Notes: a model not told the origin generated them from the sequence alone. Positions 21,924 to 34,506 are shown, counted from the stretch's first letter. The stretch: 64,000 nt of DNA from Orobanche coerulescens (GCA_033398695.1 CM065811.1:119335501-119399500); one strand, 5' to 3'. A program made the numbers and translations.

Positions 21924-24815
21924 ATGAGGAAATCTGATGATCAGAACACAGCTGTTGCATCAGGTACGATTCAGATCCTTTTGCAACCAGTTAGTGTCTT
22001 GTTCGATTCGGGAGCTACGCATTCTTTTATATCTTTGAACTGTGTTAATCGTTTGAAAATCTCGTGCTTGTATAATTGTGAACCTTATGTTGTGGGTTTG
22101 CCGAGTGGAGAGAGAATCGTGGGAACCCTAGAGGCTAGAGATTTTCCAGTAACTATAGGAGGGAGAGATTGGCCATCGAATCTTATTGTAGTTGACATCT
22201 GCGGTGATGATTTAATTCTCGGAGATGATTGGCTCAACCGTTATGGAGCTATTCTGAATTACCGAGAGAGAGTCATTTCTATCATTGCTGATGACGGATC
22301 TGAACACTTATTCCGAGGATGGAGACCAGGAAGCTCGGGAAAATTGATCAAAGCAATGAAAGCCGCGAAATTACTGAAACAGGGATGTCAGGGACTTTGG
22401 TGCTATGCCATGAGGAAAGAGGAAGGAGTAGAGCTCTCGTCTATTTCAGTTGTGAATGAGTTCTCAGATGTATTTCCTGACGAACTACCTGGATTACCTC
22501 CGCAGAGAGAAGTGGAATTCACTATCGAATTAGAGCCTGGAGCAGCTCCTATTTCCAGAGCACCATACCGCATGGCGCCAACCGAGATGTATGAACTCAA
22601 GAAGCAACTGGAGGAATTGTTACAGAAGGACTATATCCAACCTAGTGTTTCTCCTTGGGGAGCGCCCGTTCTCTTTGTTCGGAAGAAAGACGGATCCCTC
22701 CGACTGTGTATTGATTACAGGGAGCTCAATAAGATGACGATCAAGAATAAGTATCCTATACCTCGGATCGACGACTTGTTTGATCAACTACAAGGGGCAA
22801 GGGTATTCTCGAAGATTGACTTACGATCAGGATACCACCAGTTGAGGATTAAGGAATCGGATATACCAAAATCTGCTTTCAGATCCCGGTACGGGCATTA
22901 TGAGTTCGTAGTGATGCCGTTTGGACTTACCAATGCTCCTGCAGTATTCATGCAATTGATGAATCGGGTATTCTTGGAATACTTGGATAAATTTGTGGTC
23001 GTCTTCATTGATGACATCTTGATATATTCGAAGGACGCAGAGGAACATGCTGAACATTTACGTGTGGTTTTGAGCACCTTGAGGAAGGAACAGCTGTATG
23101 CAAAACTTTCAAAATGTGAGTTCTGGCTTAAGGAAGTAACCTTCCTTGGGCATGTGATATCAGCCGACGGAGTTCAGGTGGACCCTAAGAAAGTCGAAGC
23201 AATCTTGGATTGGGAAGCTCCTAAAAACGTGAAAGAAGTCCGAAGCTTCTTAGGACTTGCTGGATATTATCGCCGCTTTGTAGAGGGATTTTCCAAAATT
23301 GCTCGTCCGCTCACTCAGCTGTTACAGAAAACTCAAAAGTTCATATGGAATGAGAAGTGCGAGGCTGGTTTTGACGAACTTAAGAGGAGACTAACGACAG
23401 CACCTATATTAGCGCTGCCAAAGGGAACTGATGGATTCATGGTATACAGCGACGCTTCAAATCAGGGTTTGGGTTGTGTGTTAATGCAGAAAGATAAAGT
23501 GATTGCTTATGCTTCTCGGCAATTGAAACCGTACGAGATTAATTACCCGACTCATGATCTGGAGCTAGCAGCTGTGGTCCTTGCCTTGAAAATTTGGCGA
23601 CATTATTTGTACGGCACTCATTGTCAGATCTTTACAGATCATAAGAGCCTCAAGTATATTTTCAGTCAGAAAGAATTAAACATGAGGCAGAGAAGGTGGC
23701 TGGAATTGATCAAGGATTACGACTTGGAGATTCTCTATCATCCGGGGAAAGCAAACGTAGTAGCCGATGCCTTGAGCCGAAAACCTGTTTCTCTTCGAGT
23801 GTTGGAAGCACTTACGTCCCAAACCAGTATTCAACGAGAACTGATCCGCGAGGGGATTGAAGTATGGGCACCAGGAATCCAAGGGCAACTTTATGTGATG
23901 GAACTGACTTCATCACTAGTCGAGGAGATCAAGTCTAAACAATTGAACGATTCTCTGATCCTTCGATTATGTGACGAAGTAAAGAAAGGAAAAGCCCCAG
24001 GATTCGTGATACAAGACGATGGAGTTCTGAGATTTCAGAGTCGACTTTGCGTTCCCGAGGATGATGATTTGAGACGGACAATTTTGAAGGAAGCTCATAG
24101 CGCGCCCTATTCTATTCACCCAGGCAGTAGTAAGATGTATAAGGATTTAAAGCAAAACTTCTGGTGGGGGAATATGAAAAAGGACGTAGCGGAGTACGTT
24201 TTGAAGTGTTTGACTTGTCAGCAGGTTAAGATTGAACATCAACAACCTGCCGGAATGTTAAAGCCGCTTCCGATCCCTGAGTGGAAGTGGGAGGATATCT
24301 CGATGGATTTCATCACTAGTATGCCAAGGACTAGAACGGGAATGAACATGAATTGGGTTGTAGTTGATCGACTAACCAAGTCAGCTCATTTCTTGGGAAT
24401 TAAAGATACATGGGGACCCGAGAGATTGGCACGAGTATTTATTGCGGAGATAGTCAGATTGCATGGGACGCCGATGACCATTATTTCGGATCGAGACGGT
24501 CGCTTCGTGTCACATTTCTGGAAAGCAGTTCACAGGGCTCTGGGGACTGAGCTCAACTTTAGCACAGCTTATCATCCCCAAATGGACGGTCAGTCCGAAA
24601 GGACTATTCAAACTGTAGAAGACATGCTTAGAGCTTGTGCTTTGGATTGGTCAACTGATTGGGAAGTTCATTTGCCATTAGTTGAATTCACCTACAATAA
24701 TAGTTGGCATGCTTCAATTAAGATGGCACCATTTGAAGCTTTGTACGGGAGAAGATGCCGATCACCCCTATGTTGGGATGATTCTTCGGATTTGATCGGA
24801 CGGAACCGGAATTGA
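21924..24815 (+). CDS. pol: pol of C: protease, RT, RNase H, integrase core
   Basis: 963 codons. Protease has [11 protein letters not shown] (Asp about residue 28). The reverse transcriptase has YRELNKMT, the [12 protein letters not shown] stretch and [10 protein letters not shown] (Asp about 363-364). RNase H starts at [11 protein letters not shown] (Asp about 510) with [13 protein letters not shown]. The integrase finger [11 protein letters not shown]...CLTCQQ is near 735-765, and the core has MDFITSMP (Asp about 796), IISDRDGRF (about 855) and [10 protein letters not shown] (Glu about 891), the usual D-D-35-E spacing. The frame is lost near 24785 by one extra or missing base, and the C-terminus follows in the next frame. 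Domain order PR-RT-RH-IN is that of Ty3/gypsy. Confidence 0.92.
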   Translation: MRKSDDQNTAVASGTIQILLQPVSVLFDSGATHSFISLNCVNRLKISCLYNCEPYVVGLPSGERIVGTLEARDFPVTIGGRDWPSNLIVVDICGDDLILGDDWLNRYGAILNYRERVISIIADDGSEHLFRGWRPGSSGKLIKAMKAAKLLKQGCQGLWCYAMRKEEGVELSSISVVNEFSDVFPDELPGLPPQREVEFTIELEPGAAPISRAPYRMAPTEMYELKKQLEELLQKDYIQPSVSPWGAPVLFVRKKDGSLRLCIDYRELNKMTIKNKYPIPRIDDLFDQLQGARVFSKIDLRSGYHQLRIKESDIPKSAFRSRYGHYEFVVMPFGLTNAPAVFMQLMNRVFLEYLDKFVVVFIDDILIYSKDAEEHAEHLRVVLSTLRKEQLYAKLSKCEFWLKEVTFLGHVISADGVQVDPKKVEAILDWEAPKNVKEVRSFLGLAGYYRRFVEGFSKIARPLTQLLQKTQKFIWNEKCEAGFDELKRRLTTAPILALPKGTDGFMVYSDASNQGLGCVLMQKDKVIAYASRQLKPYEINYPTHDLELAAVVLALKIWRHYLYGTHCQIFTDHKSLKYIFSQKELNMRQRRWLELIKDYDLEILYHPGKANVVADALSRKPVSLRVLEALTSQTSIQRELIREGIEVWAPGIQGQLYVMELTSSLVEEIKSKQLNDSLILRLCDEVKKGKAPGFVIQDDGVLRFQSRLCVPEDDDLRRTILKEAHSAPYSIHPGSSKMYKDLKQNFWWGNMKKDVAEYVLKCLTCQQVKIEHQQPAGMLKPLPIPEWKWEDISMDFITSMPRTRTGMNMNWVVVDRLTKSAHFLGIKDTWGPERLARVFIAEIVRLHGTPMTIISDRDGRFVSHFWKAVHRALGTELNFSTAYHPQMDGQSERTIQTVEDMLRACALDWSTDWEVHLPLVEFTYNNSWHASIKMAPFEALYGRRCRSPLCWDDSSDLIGRNRN

Positions 24816-25345
24816 TTATTCAGACTCAAGAGAAGATAGCCTTGATTCGAAAGAGACTGTTGACTGCCCATAGTCGACAGAAGTCTTATGCAGATATACG
24901 TCGTCGCCCTCTAGAGTTCGACGCTGGGGACCATGTACTATTGAAGGTGTCTCCTACACGAGGGATTTTCCGTTTTGGGAGAAGAGGCAAGCTTAGTCCG
25001 AGATATATCGGACCATTCGAGATCCTAGAGAGAGTTGGAGATTTAGCATACAGGTTGGCCTTACCGCCATCGCTGAGTCACGTTCACAATGTGTTTCACG
25101 TATCCCAACTGCGGAAGTATGTACCAGACCCCAGTCACATCATTGATTTCGACGAGATCGAGATAGCTAATGATGGCACCTTCGAAGAGAGACCAATCAA
25201 GATACTTGAGAGCCGGATCAAACAATTGAGGAATAAGCCAATACACTTGGTTAAAGTACAATGGTCACGACATGGAGTCGAAGAGGCCACTTGGGAAACG
25301 GAGGACAGTATGAAGACTAGATATCCGGAGTTGTTTTCATCTTAA
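24812..25345 (+). CDS. pol: pol of C, C-terminus: integrase end and chromodomain
   Basis: 177 codons in the frame shifted by one base from the main pol ORF. It begins in the integrase C-terminal region ([20 protein letters not shown]), has the GPY/F module ([15 protein letters not shown]) and the [13 protein letters not shown] motif. It ends with a chromodomain-like segment ([19 protein letters not shown] through [12 protein letters not shown]). In plant chromoviruses this domain directs integration to particular chromatin. The true product is almost certainly one polyprotein with 21924-24815. Confidence 0.88.
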   Translation: MIIQTQEKIALIRKRLLTAHSRQKSYADIRRRPLEFDAGDHVLLKVSPTRGIFRFGRRGKLSPRYIGPFEILERVGDLAYRLALPPSLSHVHNVFHVSQLRKYVPDPSHIIDFDEIEIANDGTFEERPIKILESRIKQLRNKPIHLVKVQWSRHGVEEATWETEDSMKTRYPELFSS

Positions 25346-25380
25346 GTTTCGGGACGAAACTTCTTTTTAGGGAGGAAGGA
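25344..25380 (+). other. Pre-PPT hairpin and polypurine tract of C
   Basis: AAGTTTCG (25344-25351), a GGA loop and CGAAACTT (25355-25362) form an 8-bp stem. AGGGAGGAAGGA follows and abuts the 3' LTR. The same hairpin stands at nearly the same distance from the LTR in E and L. Confidence 0.72.
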
Positions 25381-27724
25381 TGTAATACCCGAGATTTCTG
25401 TTATGTATTTGGAACTTGTGATATTGTATTGATTGTACTTTTGTCTGAGTACTATTCTCCGTATTTCATAATCCGATATTGTCGAGCGTTTAATTTCGTG
25501 TTTGTGATTTAAAGATTGTATTCTGCGCATGTAGCGCACGCTATCGGCTACGTTTAGCGTGCGCTAACGTGGATTAATAGCGCACGCTACTGAGGGTCAT
25601 TAGCGCACGCTATGCGTGGTCAATTTGATTGAGACGTGCGGTAGGTGAGATCTGGCCGGGGGACCCCTGTCGGATCGTGTCGGATGTACCTGGACGGCTT
25701 TCGGGAAAAGCCGAGTCAATGCCTTAGCGCACGCTACAGGTATATGCGTAGCGCACGCTAAGTGCCGAGTACAGTTAAGTCAGTTAGCCGTTAGCGCACG
25801 CTACGAGCAGGGTCTAGCGCGCGCTAATAGCCATTTCTTATAAATAGGACAGCATCCTATTCGTGATTTCAGTTCTTTCTTCACCCATTACATGAATTCT
25901 CACACTTAGAACATAACTTCCTTCATCCTAAACACTTCATATCAACATCCTAGTTCGTGATTGAAGATCGTATATCATTGGAGATTGGTGTTCAAGCTTT
26001 CGGTGTTGGATTGCTTCAATTTCCTCCATGTTCTCCACTACCTTGAGGTAGGTGATTCTTCACCAATACTAGTAGTGTTCTATAGGATGTTGATCATGTT
26101 CATCTAGTCAGTTAGATTCGTTATTAGTCGTACATCTTGTGTTAGAAGGATATTTTCGACGTTTCGACACTTATTCATCGTATGAACCCTTGAACCATCT
26201 TAGTAGTATGGACTCCTAAGCGTTTTTCAATCGATTTATGATCAGTGTATGAAGATTACCTAGTTCGTATGTTTTACGTAAGGAATCATATGTTTTGGGA
26301 CTTGGAATATTTCTTGAAGATCTTGGATGAGTTATGGTGTTGAGATAATTATCCGTATATTTGTATCTCATAATCATAGAATTTCCACAAACCTTATTAG
26401 CATGATATGCCCGAGGATAATTTGTATTATCACCATAGAGTTCATGAATTCACCACCTTTCAACCCAGTTTTTCCGTTAGCAGTATTCTGCCATGCAAGG
26501 TTAGCGCACGCTAACATATGTGAGTTAACGTGCGCTATCGGGGTTCAGTTAGCGCACAATACGTACGTAGCGTACGTTATGTATCAGCCGATTCGAACTG
26601 TCAGTTCGTGGCTAGCGCACGCTAGTCTTCCACGATAGCGTACGCTAACAGGCCGGCTTAGCGCACGTTGCGTAGAGTATGTAGCGCACGCTAAGCAGTC
26701 CAGGCAGATTGTTTATTTTGAGCTTTTCGGCCGTAGACCGAATTGTTAGGCCATCGTTCGACTTGAGATGATTTGTATATCATTCCTTTTGTTAAGGTTC
26801 GAGCTTGTTACGTTGATCGAAGGAGGCGGCCTTCGAGTGTATCGAGATCATTGAAGTGTTTTGTCCTTGCCATTTTCGAGGCAAGTATCATATGTCGAGT
26901 TCGATTTATATTGAAACTTTGATCATGCTTGTGGTTTTGTTCATATTGTTGAATATGAGATGTATTTCTGAAAATTCTCGTGATATTCATTGTTATTTGT
27001 TCGTATTGATGAACATATTGAAATGCATATGTGTATGCATAGTTGATTGATTATGGTATAAATGGTCCGAGGGGATCATGAGGATCTATGCTGAGGGCGC
27101 TGGATCGAATGTCCACCATGCGTTGGTCCGACGGGATCATCATGGGGATCTATGCTGAGGGCGCTGGATCGTTGGACGGGTTTTCCACCATGCGTTGGTC
27201 CGACGGGATCATCATGGGGATCTATGCTGAGGGCGCTGGATCGCTGGATTACTCTGTATTGTGTTGATGGAATCGTGAGGATTCGCATCGTTGGATTCCG
27301 GTGGCGGAAGTCCGTTTTGCATGTTCTATGATGCATTGATGATTTATTGTATGATGATACTTGTACTAGCATTGTTTTGCTAACCCCTTCGGGGGTGGAC
27401 ATTGTTTTGATGTTCAGGTAGCCGAGGAGCGGGGAGGCAACCACAAGATCGGCGTAACGATGAACTGGCTCAGTGATGTGGTTGATGTTATTGTTATTAT
27501 GAATTGTCTTCTTGGTTCGTTTAGTACTCGAGTACGTCTGTTTTAATAAGGTCATTTCGATATGGTTGTATAAGTTAACTTATTTGATCGGTTGAATCAA
27601 ATCTGTATTTGAACTTCAGTTGTTCGATTGGATTATTTTTACACTTCTTTAAAATTAGCCTTGTAAATCCTTATCTAAAGGGTTTACGGTGCTGTAATTA
27701 TTCCAAATATCTCGGGGTGTTACA
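25381..27724 (+). repeat. 3' LTR of element C
   Basis: 2,344 bp, equal in length to the 5' LTR. It keeps both box arrays (from 25532 and 26502). One box that is imperfect in the 5' copy at 18347 is perfect here at 25601. A cluster of seven differences in 12 bp is seen at about 27446-27457 against 20191-20202. Confidence 0.95.
25532..25847 (+). promoter_or_regulatory. Upstream palindromic box array and TATA box, C 3' LTR
   Basis: Boxes start at 25532, 25555, 25578, 25601, 25725, 25749, 25792 and 25815, each exactly 7,254 bp from its 5' LTR partner. TATAAATAG is at 25839-25847. Confidence 0.78.
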
Positions 27725-28027
27725 TACTTAGCCATTTTCCAACTCTCCTCGTCTGTCTCGACATACCAAATACGAACATACGACATACTGAATACATGTA
27801 CTGAATCCAATAACATCATCATACGATATACCCAATATCAAAAGTACGATAACCTGATACACGATATCCTCAAAATAATTGTCGAACCACTACGACAGTT
27901 ATACGAGTACAAATACAGCTGTCTCAGTTCTGAATTTATTTTATCCATACTGTATAAACACCAAGCCATCCAGTATATCTTAGATAAAATAACGCGAAAA
28001 ATTCATACTGAAAATTCGGGTATTACA
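27725..28027 (-). mobile_element. Element B, 5' end of LTR
   Basis: On the minus strand the LTR starts TGTAATACCCG at 28027. The bases to its right show no polypurine tract, so this is the 5' LTR border of B and GTTAC (28028-28032) is its likely target duplication. 27725-27729 is the duplicated TACTT made by C. Confidence 0.75.
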
Positions 28028-29506
28028 GTTACCATGTTACAATTTTATCATTTCGTATCACTATGCCTTGATTTTTTTTTAAGATTTTGTCATTTCGTAT
28101 CAGTATGAAGTTACGAAATTCGAATTTCGTAACACATTTATGCCGATTTGAAATTTTTGTATTGGAGATTTGGTATACATGTTACGAATTTCGTAACTGC
28201 TACGATTGGTGAATTGATACGATTTGTGGTTGAACTGATGGGTGAATTCATACGAATCTTGTTATTATTGCCTGTTTTTTTCTCAGATCTGTTACACATG
28301 TTACGAAAATTGCAATTTCGTATTGAATATTTTGTTACGATTTTAGATTTTCGTATTGAAATAATGATACGAAAAGCAAGAATAAATGATACGAAATGTA
28401 ATTTTCATAATAAGGTCATAACTTTGTTACGAATTTAGAATTTCATATTGGATATTTTGTATCCTTGTTACGAAATTCGTATTTCGTATCATCATTTTTA
28501 TGCTTATTGGGCTTTTTGTGCGATTTAGTAACACTATTAATTATGTTGTTACGAATTTCGTATTTCGTAACAAATGTTATCAATTTCGTAACAGGTGTTA
28601 CGAATTGAATTTCGTATTTCGTAACAATTTGCATTATAGGTCAAATGCAGCTCATCAAATGCATACATAATTTGCTATTTCGTAACATTATTTATATGTT
28701 CCGAATTATTGATTTGGTTTTATTGTTTGTTTATTGTAGAACAAATGAACTTTTAAACGAAAGAATATGGCATCATAAGACTACCGAAATCATCAAATTG
28801 TAACACAAAAACAGAACCGTAAAAATTTGTTTTGGTACGAAATAAACAAACTGTAACACACTAAATCGTACGAAAAGATAAATTCGTAATGAACTTAATA
28901 AAATCTCAACAAGTCGTAACAGCAAAACAAAATCGTAACAAATCGTTTCGTTACGAAATCCACAAATAATAATAAAACAGTTACCAACACAACAAATCGT
29001 AACACGAAAATAAAATCGTAACAACATGATGAGAGAGAAAATGAGAAAAAATGAAAAGTAAGGGTAAAATGGTCCCAAATCACTCAAATGGCTAGAATTT
29101 GTCCATATTAAGTTTCTTGACAAATATTGTATTCCACCTAGTCAAAGTTGCTTGTATTACCTCAATTTTTAATTGGCGGATAGTATATAATGGAATAACC
29201 CTCTAATCCATTTTATTTAAGATTTAAAAAAAAACAATTAACGTGGAGATTCAGATGACACATGTTTTCCTTAGATTTTTTGCGACTTTCTTTTAATATT
29301 AAGTATGGATATAATTATATATTTATAGTTATGTGAAATCAACTTCTATTTTGTTAGGATTCTATTGTCATAATATATCATATTTTTAATTCTGTAATAA
29401 TTAGTAATCTATATTTTATTTATATTCTATAAGAGAATATTTTTAGGTACTTTGAATATAAATAGATTATTATTTTGTATAAGATCTAATGGTTCTAATT
29501 TATCTA
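28028..29506. repeat. AT-rich region with TTACGAAA-type palindromes, no gene
   Basis: About 28060-29030 contains dozens of copies of (T)TACGAAAT and its complement. A perfect 24-bp palindrome is at 28110-28133 and an odd 17-bp one (GTTACGAATTTCGTAAC) near 28174-28190. The right half (28790-29030) favours TCGTAAC and the left half favours TTACGAT/TTCGTA, so the whole could fold back. 29030-29500 is plain AT-rich DNA. Nothing here looks coding. 29502-29506 (ATCTA) is F's target duplication. Confidence 0.6.
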
Positions 29507-30723
29507 TGTTGGGTTAAATAATGTTGTTTTGATAATTACCAAACAACTATCCTCCATACAGCAGATGAAAAATGCGCAGCATACAGCAAGCCGCTGTATC
29601 GAAAGTCCGATCGAAGGTGTCAATACTGTATCGAAGACCTTCTCATAGCACCAGCATACAGCGAGCTCTCGCTCTACCAAGATACAACAACAAAGCCTAA
29701 GTAAACGCCTAGTATGGAAGCTATGTGAATACAGCTTCTTTTCATACAGCACCGGACTACTCCAATATGCCTACAACATAAATGGATACAGTAATCACAT
29801 CGGAACAGGACTGAAGACCGTTTGGAGAGGAATCTTTAGTATTCACTAAAGTCAAGTCCCGTTTAATAAAGAAGTATTTAAATACTGAAAGGATAAAATA
29901 TTTAAATACTGAAGCTGTCAGAGATCTTCAAATCCCGCAATATCCGGATCGTGTTTTTCATCCCGTTGTAACGGAATCTCACTCAATGGACATATCTCAA
30001 CGGATATATTTTCCAGAAGACTATATATATCTCATGAAGGCATTGAAGATCAGTAACCAAGTTACCGAAATTATCAAGTTATCAAAGTTATTATCAGAGC
30101 AAAACATATCTCCAAAGCCTACTGTAACTCAGAACTAAGAGATATACAGTGCTCATCATCGTGAACAACACATCATCAGCTCGAAGCTCAAAAAGTAAAA
30201 GCTGTTGTTCATACCCTGTTCATATACTTTGAACAAACCCAGAATCAGCCCTGTGTGGACTGAGGAAGACGAAGCTTCAGAACTCTGTGTGAAGAAGTCA
30301 GTTAAGAAGGAAGCTTCAACCAAATCTGTGTGAACGGTTGAAAGCGAAAGTCTTTGTATTTATCTGTGTGAACGATACAAGGATAGGTTTGATTATATAT
30401 ACATAGTTGTGTATGCAGTATTTATAATAAACATTTTACTCCTGTGTGGAGGACCAGTGGACGTAGAGGGGTTTACCTCGAACCACTTAAATACTGTGTT
30501 ATTTACCTTTCGCCGCTACTGTTTTCATAACTGTGATTTATTCAAGTATACACTGAAAAACCCTGTACGCACCAAGCTAACAGGAGATTATACCGAGTTG
30601 CTGTATCGATAGCAACTTACTGTTTTAAGACTTCCGCTATGCACTCAGATTAGAAAGCCATACAGCCTGTTGCCTAAAGCACTTTCCCAAGCTGTATCCT
30701 GTATACTTTAGAAGGGACCAACA
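29507..30723 (+). repeat. 5' LTR of element F
   Basis: 1,217 bp starting TGTTGGGTTAAATAATG and ending GGGACCAACA. A TATA-like stretch (TATATATAT) is at 30022-30030. Confidence 0.93.
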
Positions 30724-30725
30724 AT

Positions 30726-30737
30726 TGGTATCAGAGC
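30726..30737 (+). other. Primer binding site of F
   Basis: TGGTATCAGAGC, two bases after the LTR, complementary to initiator tRNA-Met, as usual in plant Ty1/copia elements. Confidence 0.88.
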
Positions 30738-30834
30738 GGTTGATTCTAAAAAGAATCAGTCGTATTTTTAACTGAATCAGATCCTTAAAAACACTTATTT
30801 TCGAAAACAGTCTTTGTATTTCCCATCTTCTAAT

Positions 30835-32160
30835 ATGGATACCTTTATGTCAAATAAGATATCTATGTTTCACATTAATGAGGTTGATGACTGGAGAAAC
30901 AGGATGAAGAACAAACTCAAGGCCTTCATTGGAGAATCAAAAGCTTCACCCGCATCAACAAAGACCGAAGAGTGTCTTCAGGTGGTCACTGACAGTGACT
31001 CGTCAGATGATGAGCTAGAAGATAGAGCCTATATGTGCTCTATGGCCGAAGTTAAAGAGGAAAATGAAGACGGCGATGATGATGAGGTAAGCTCTACCTC
31101 AACTATTCCTGTAAATGCATCTCATACCTTTGAAAACATGTTGAATGAATTTAATAACATTAAAAAGGCCCATGAGATATTGAAAAGAGAAAACATACAA
31201 CTTGAAATTTCTAACTTAGAGCTGAAGGAAGAAAACGACTTGCTGAAGGATAATTACGAAAATATGTCAGTCGATTGCGAAAACAGCAAAGTCAATTTAG
31301 AAAAACTCATGGAGAGCAATCATCAACTTGCTCACGATCTAAATGAGACTAAGTCTAATATTGAAAGCAAGACAAATGATTTGGCTCTACTCGAAGCCAA
31401 AGTAAAATCACTCGAGAAACATGAAGGAGAATTAGAGACAATCTTGAATTCTTTCGAGAAATCCTCTAATAGAATGGAAGAGATCCTAAGCACTGGGCAA
31501 TATGCTCATGATAAACGTGGCTTAGGGTACAACTCGTTCTCCAATAAAGAAAAATCTAGTACGGTATTCGTCAGGAGTGAGGAATCCATTCCTGTATCGA
31601 AGGAAATTCCAAGTTCCGTGAAGGAACCCGCTGCACCGCGAAAACCGAAGGCTGCCATTCCGCCCCCGCAATCCTATTCCAGACAGCGGAATCATAAGCC
31701 GTTCCAACCTGTGAGACGCACTCAACAGTATGCTCCCAGAGTATATTAACAGCGCCAACAGCCATTCAGAAAGAAGGCTGTACCCAATTATCTAAGGCCC
31801 GTACGGCAGTACTCTCAGTACAGCGCGCCTAGATATTGAATACAGGAGCCCCGTTATCCATCAAGAAAACAGGTCGCAGCGCAGTATCAACAACAGCGTT
31901 GGGAACCCAACTGGAGACCCAGAAGGCAAGCTGTTAGGCCAAAGAAAATGGCTCCACCTCCGAGACGACAATCGTACTGGAATAACAACTATAATTCTCG
32001 ATTTTTCATGCATTATAATTATCATGATTACAACGACTACGTGCCTGCCCCACGTAGATATCGAAATAATGGACCAAAAGTAGCCTACAACAAACCAATT
32101 GTTGTCAGGCAAATTTGGGTACCGAAAGGAACTATCACACCAGGACCCAAATTTACTTGA
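30835..32160 (+). pseudogene. gag: gag relic of element F
   Basis: From ATG 30835 (MDTFMSNKISMFHINEVDDW) the frame is open to TAA 31747-31749 and continues, after a second stop TGA 31837-31839, to 32160. The start resembles the copia gag N-terminus (W..RM...L). It then passes at once into an acidic stretch (DSDSSDDELEDR) and a long coiled coil (about residues 100-220). The UBN2-type capsid core and the CCHC knuckle expected between them are missing, so an internal deletion is inferred. The tail is rich in Arg, Gln, Tyr and Asn and ends with IWVPKGTITPG, a motif often seen at the end of SIRE-type gag regions. Whether the shortened protein is made is unknown. Confidence 0.72.
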
Positions 32161-32918
32161 TTTCTATGCTTAAACAAGAATTGGGAACACTACAGCTAGA
32201 CTCCATGTAAGTTCTTATGCTTTTACTCATTAATTGAGGGGGAATGCTGTAAGACCCAAGAATACAGTATCCAACGTTAATTAACTGTACACTCAGAACC
32301 GTCAATACAGCACTGTAGTGAACAAAGACATATGAATCATCCTACAGCTGACGTGTGCAATAATTAAGGGGGAATACAGTACGACCCATGAATACAGTGT
32401 TAATCCTAACATTAATGTAAGAATTGAAACCTGTATGTATCTTTTAAAGGGCAACGCTGTATTATTCGCGGATACATTACTTACACTACAGGACATCAAT
32501 TATGATTGATAAATTTATTTTATTGTGTATTGCTGTAAGAACTCGTCTGCGAACAGTTCATAGGTTCAGTTGTACTCAACTAAGATTATACTGTAAGATT
32601 GTGCCTGCGCGCCAATCATAGGTTTAAGATGTAAATACACTTACCTGTTTGATGTTATCATTTTTTAGAACTTGCCTGCGAGCAGTTCACATTTCTTTTA
32701 GACTAAGTGCTGAAGACCAGATCATTTGACAGAAAGAAGTCTGCTCAAGACATTATCAAAAAGAGAGGGAAACAGTGGGATCCTGTATCGAAGTCCTCTC
32801 AAATTGGCAACAAGTTGTTATCGAAAAAGAAGGAGAAATTGTTTTAGCTTAAAGAGGTCTTGGCATCAAATTTTTGGGATCATCAAGATGTTTTGGAAAT
32901 TATCAAAAATGGGGAAAT
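32161..32918 (+). other. Non-coding 3' internal region and polypurine tract of F
   Basis: No ORF of note. The text repeats TGTAAGA..CC and ACAGT-rich phrases. The tract AAAAATGGGGAAAT (about 32905-32918) abuts the 3' LTR and is the plus-strand primer site. Confidence 0.65.
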
Positions 32919-34134
32919 TGTTGGGTCAAATAATGTTGTTTTGATAATTACCAAACAACTATGCTCCATACAGTAGATGAAAAATGCGCAGCATACAGCA
33001 AGCCGCTGTATCGAAAGTCCGATCGAAGGTGTCAATACTGTATCGAAGACCTTCTCATAGCACCAACATACAACAGCTCTCGCTCTACCAAGATACAGCA
33101 ACAAAGCCTAAGTAAACGCCTAGTATGGAAGCTATCTGAATACAGCTTCTTTCCATACAGCACCGGACTACTCCAATATGCCTACAGCATAAATGGATAC
33201 AGTAATCACATCGGAACAGGACTGAAGACCGTTTGGAAAGGAATCTTTAGTATTCACTAAAGTCAAGTCCCGTTTAATAAAGAAGTATTTAAACTGAAAG
33301 GATAAAGTATTTAAATACTGAAGCTGTCATAGATCTTCAAATCCCGCAATATCCGGATCGTGTTTTTCATCCCGTTGGAATGGAATCTCACTCAACGGAC
33401 ATATCTCAACGGATATATTTTCCAGAAGACTATATATATATCTCATGAAGACGTTGAAGATAAGTAACCAAGTTACCGAAATTATCAAGCTATCAAAGTT
33501 ATTATCAGAGCAAAACATATCTCCAAAGCCTACTGCAACTCAGAACTAAGAGATATACAGTTCTCATCATCGTGAACAACACATCATCAGCTCGAAGCTC
33601 AAAAAGTCAAAGCTGTTGTTCATACCCTGTTCATATACTTTGAACAAACCCAGAATCAGCCCTGTGTGGACTGAGGAAGACGAAGCTTCAGAACTCTGTG
33701 TGAAGAAGTCACTCAAGAAGGAAGCTTCAACCAAATCTGTGTGAACGGTTGAAAGCGAAAGTCTTTGTATCTATCTGTGTGAACGATACAAGGATAGGTT
33801 TGATTATAAATACATAGTTGTGTACGCAGTATTTATAAGAAACGTTTTACTCCTGTGTGGAGGACCAGTGGACGTAGAGGGGTTTACCTCGAACCACTTA
33901 AATACTGTGTTATTTCCCTTTCGCCGCTACTGTTTTCATAACTGTGATCTATTCAAGTATACACTGAAAAACCCTGTACGCACCAAGTTAACAGGAGATT
34001 ATACCGAGTTGCTATATCGATAGCAACTTACTGTTTTAAGACTTCCGCTACGCACTCAGATTCGAAATCCATACAGCCTGTTGCCTAAAGCACTTTCCCA
34101 AGTTGTATCCTGTATACTTTAGAAGGGACCAACA
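32919..34134 (+). repeat. 3' LTR of element F
   Basis: 1,216 bp, closely matching 29507-30723, and followed by the target duplication ATCTA (34135-34139). Confidence 0.93.
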
Positions 34135-34403
34135 ATCTATTTTATGATCCAACGGTTAATATCTTTTTTTGTAATACTGACGACCATTACAACCATATAC
34201 TACCAAAGCTCCCTCTTGCGCTTATTATATATAAGGATAAAATTCTAAGTATTCGATATTTATTTAGTACTTGGACTTTTTTGGGCCTAAAGGCTAAATC
34301 TAAACTCTATTTTAATCGGTCTAATTGTATTACAAACTGATTCTTATTATAATATCTTTTAATTTAATTAATTTAAATACGTTTTTAATGACTTACGAGT
34401 CAT

Positions 34404-34506
34404 TCAGACCCGTGCGATGCACACGGCCTGTATCTAATTGTTCATTGCGTAATGTTAGATCTTGTATTCAGACCCGTGCGATGCACATGGGTTGTATCTA
34501 ATTGTT
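34404..34506 (+). repeat. Tandem pair of Helitron-like 3' ends
   Basis: CCCGTGCGATGCACA.GG followed by TGTATCTAATTGTTCATTGCG occurs twice in a row, about 67 bp apart. A short GTGC..GCAC hairpin followed by CTAA and T is how plant Helitron 3' ends look. No 5' TC end or Rep/helicase gene is visible, so this is tentative. 34140-34400 and 34507-34614 hold nothing I recognise. Confidence 0.35.

Larger units (their letters stand above)
18127..27724 (+). mobile_element. Element C: chromodomain-bearing Ty3/gypsy retrotransposon (Tekay/Del-like)
   Basis: A complete 9,598-bp element with target duplication TACTT (18122-18126 and 27725-27729). Two LTRs of 2,344 bp each run from TGTAATACCC to GGTGTTACA. 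The internal region has a tRNA-Met-type primer site, gag, pol with a C-terminal chromodomain, a hairpin and a polypurine tract. By eye the LTRs differ at roughly 30 sites. It is the only element here with an almost complete coding set. Coding damage that I see is one stop at the gag/pol border and one frameshift near 24785. It is inserted in the minus-strand LTR of B. Confidence 0.95.
29507..34134 (+). mobile_element. Element F: non-autonomous Ty1/copia retrotransposon
   Basis: 4,628 bp, target duplication ATCTA (29502-29506 and 34135-34139). LTRs of 1,217 and 1,216 bp run from TGTTGGG to CCAACA. A tRNA-Met-type primer site and a polypurine tract (32906-32918) are kept. The internal 2.2 kb encode only a gag relic of copia type, and no protease, integrase, RT or RNase H motif is present. 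It is therefore an internally deleted copy that would need help to move. Confidence 0.9.

Noticed and set aside
30409..30612. 67-codon ORF repeated at 33820-34023
   Set aside because: Located in both LTRs of F; part of the LTR, no protein similarity recognised.
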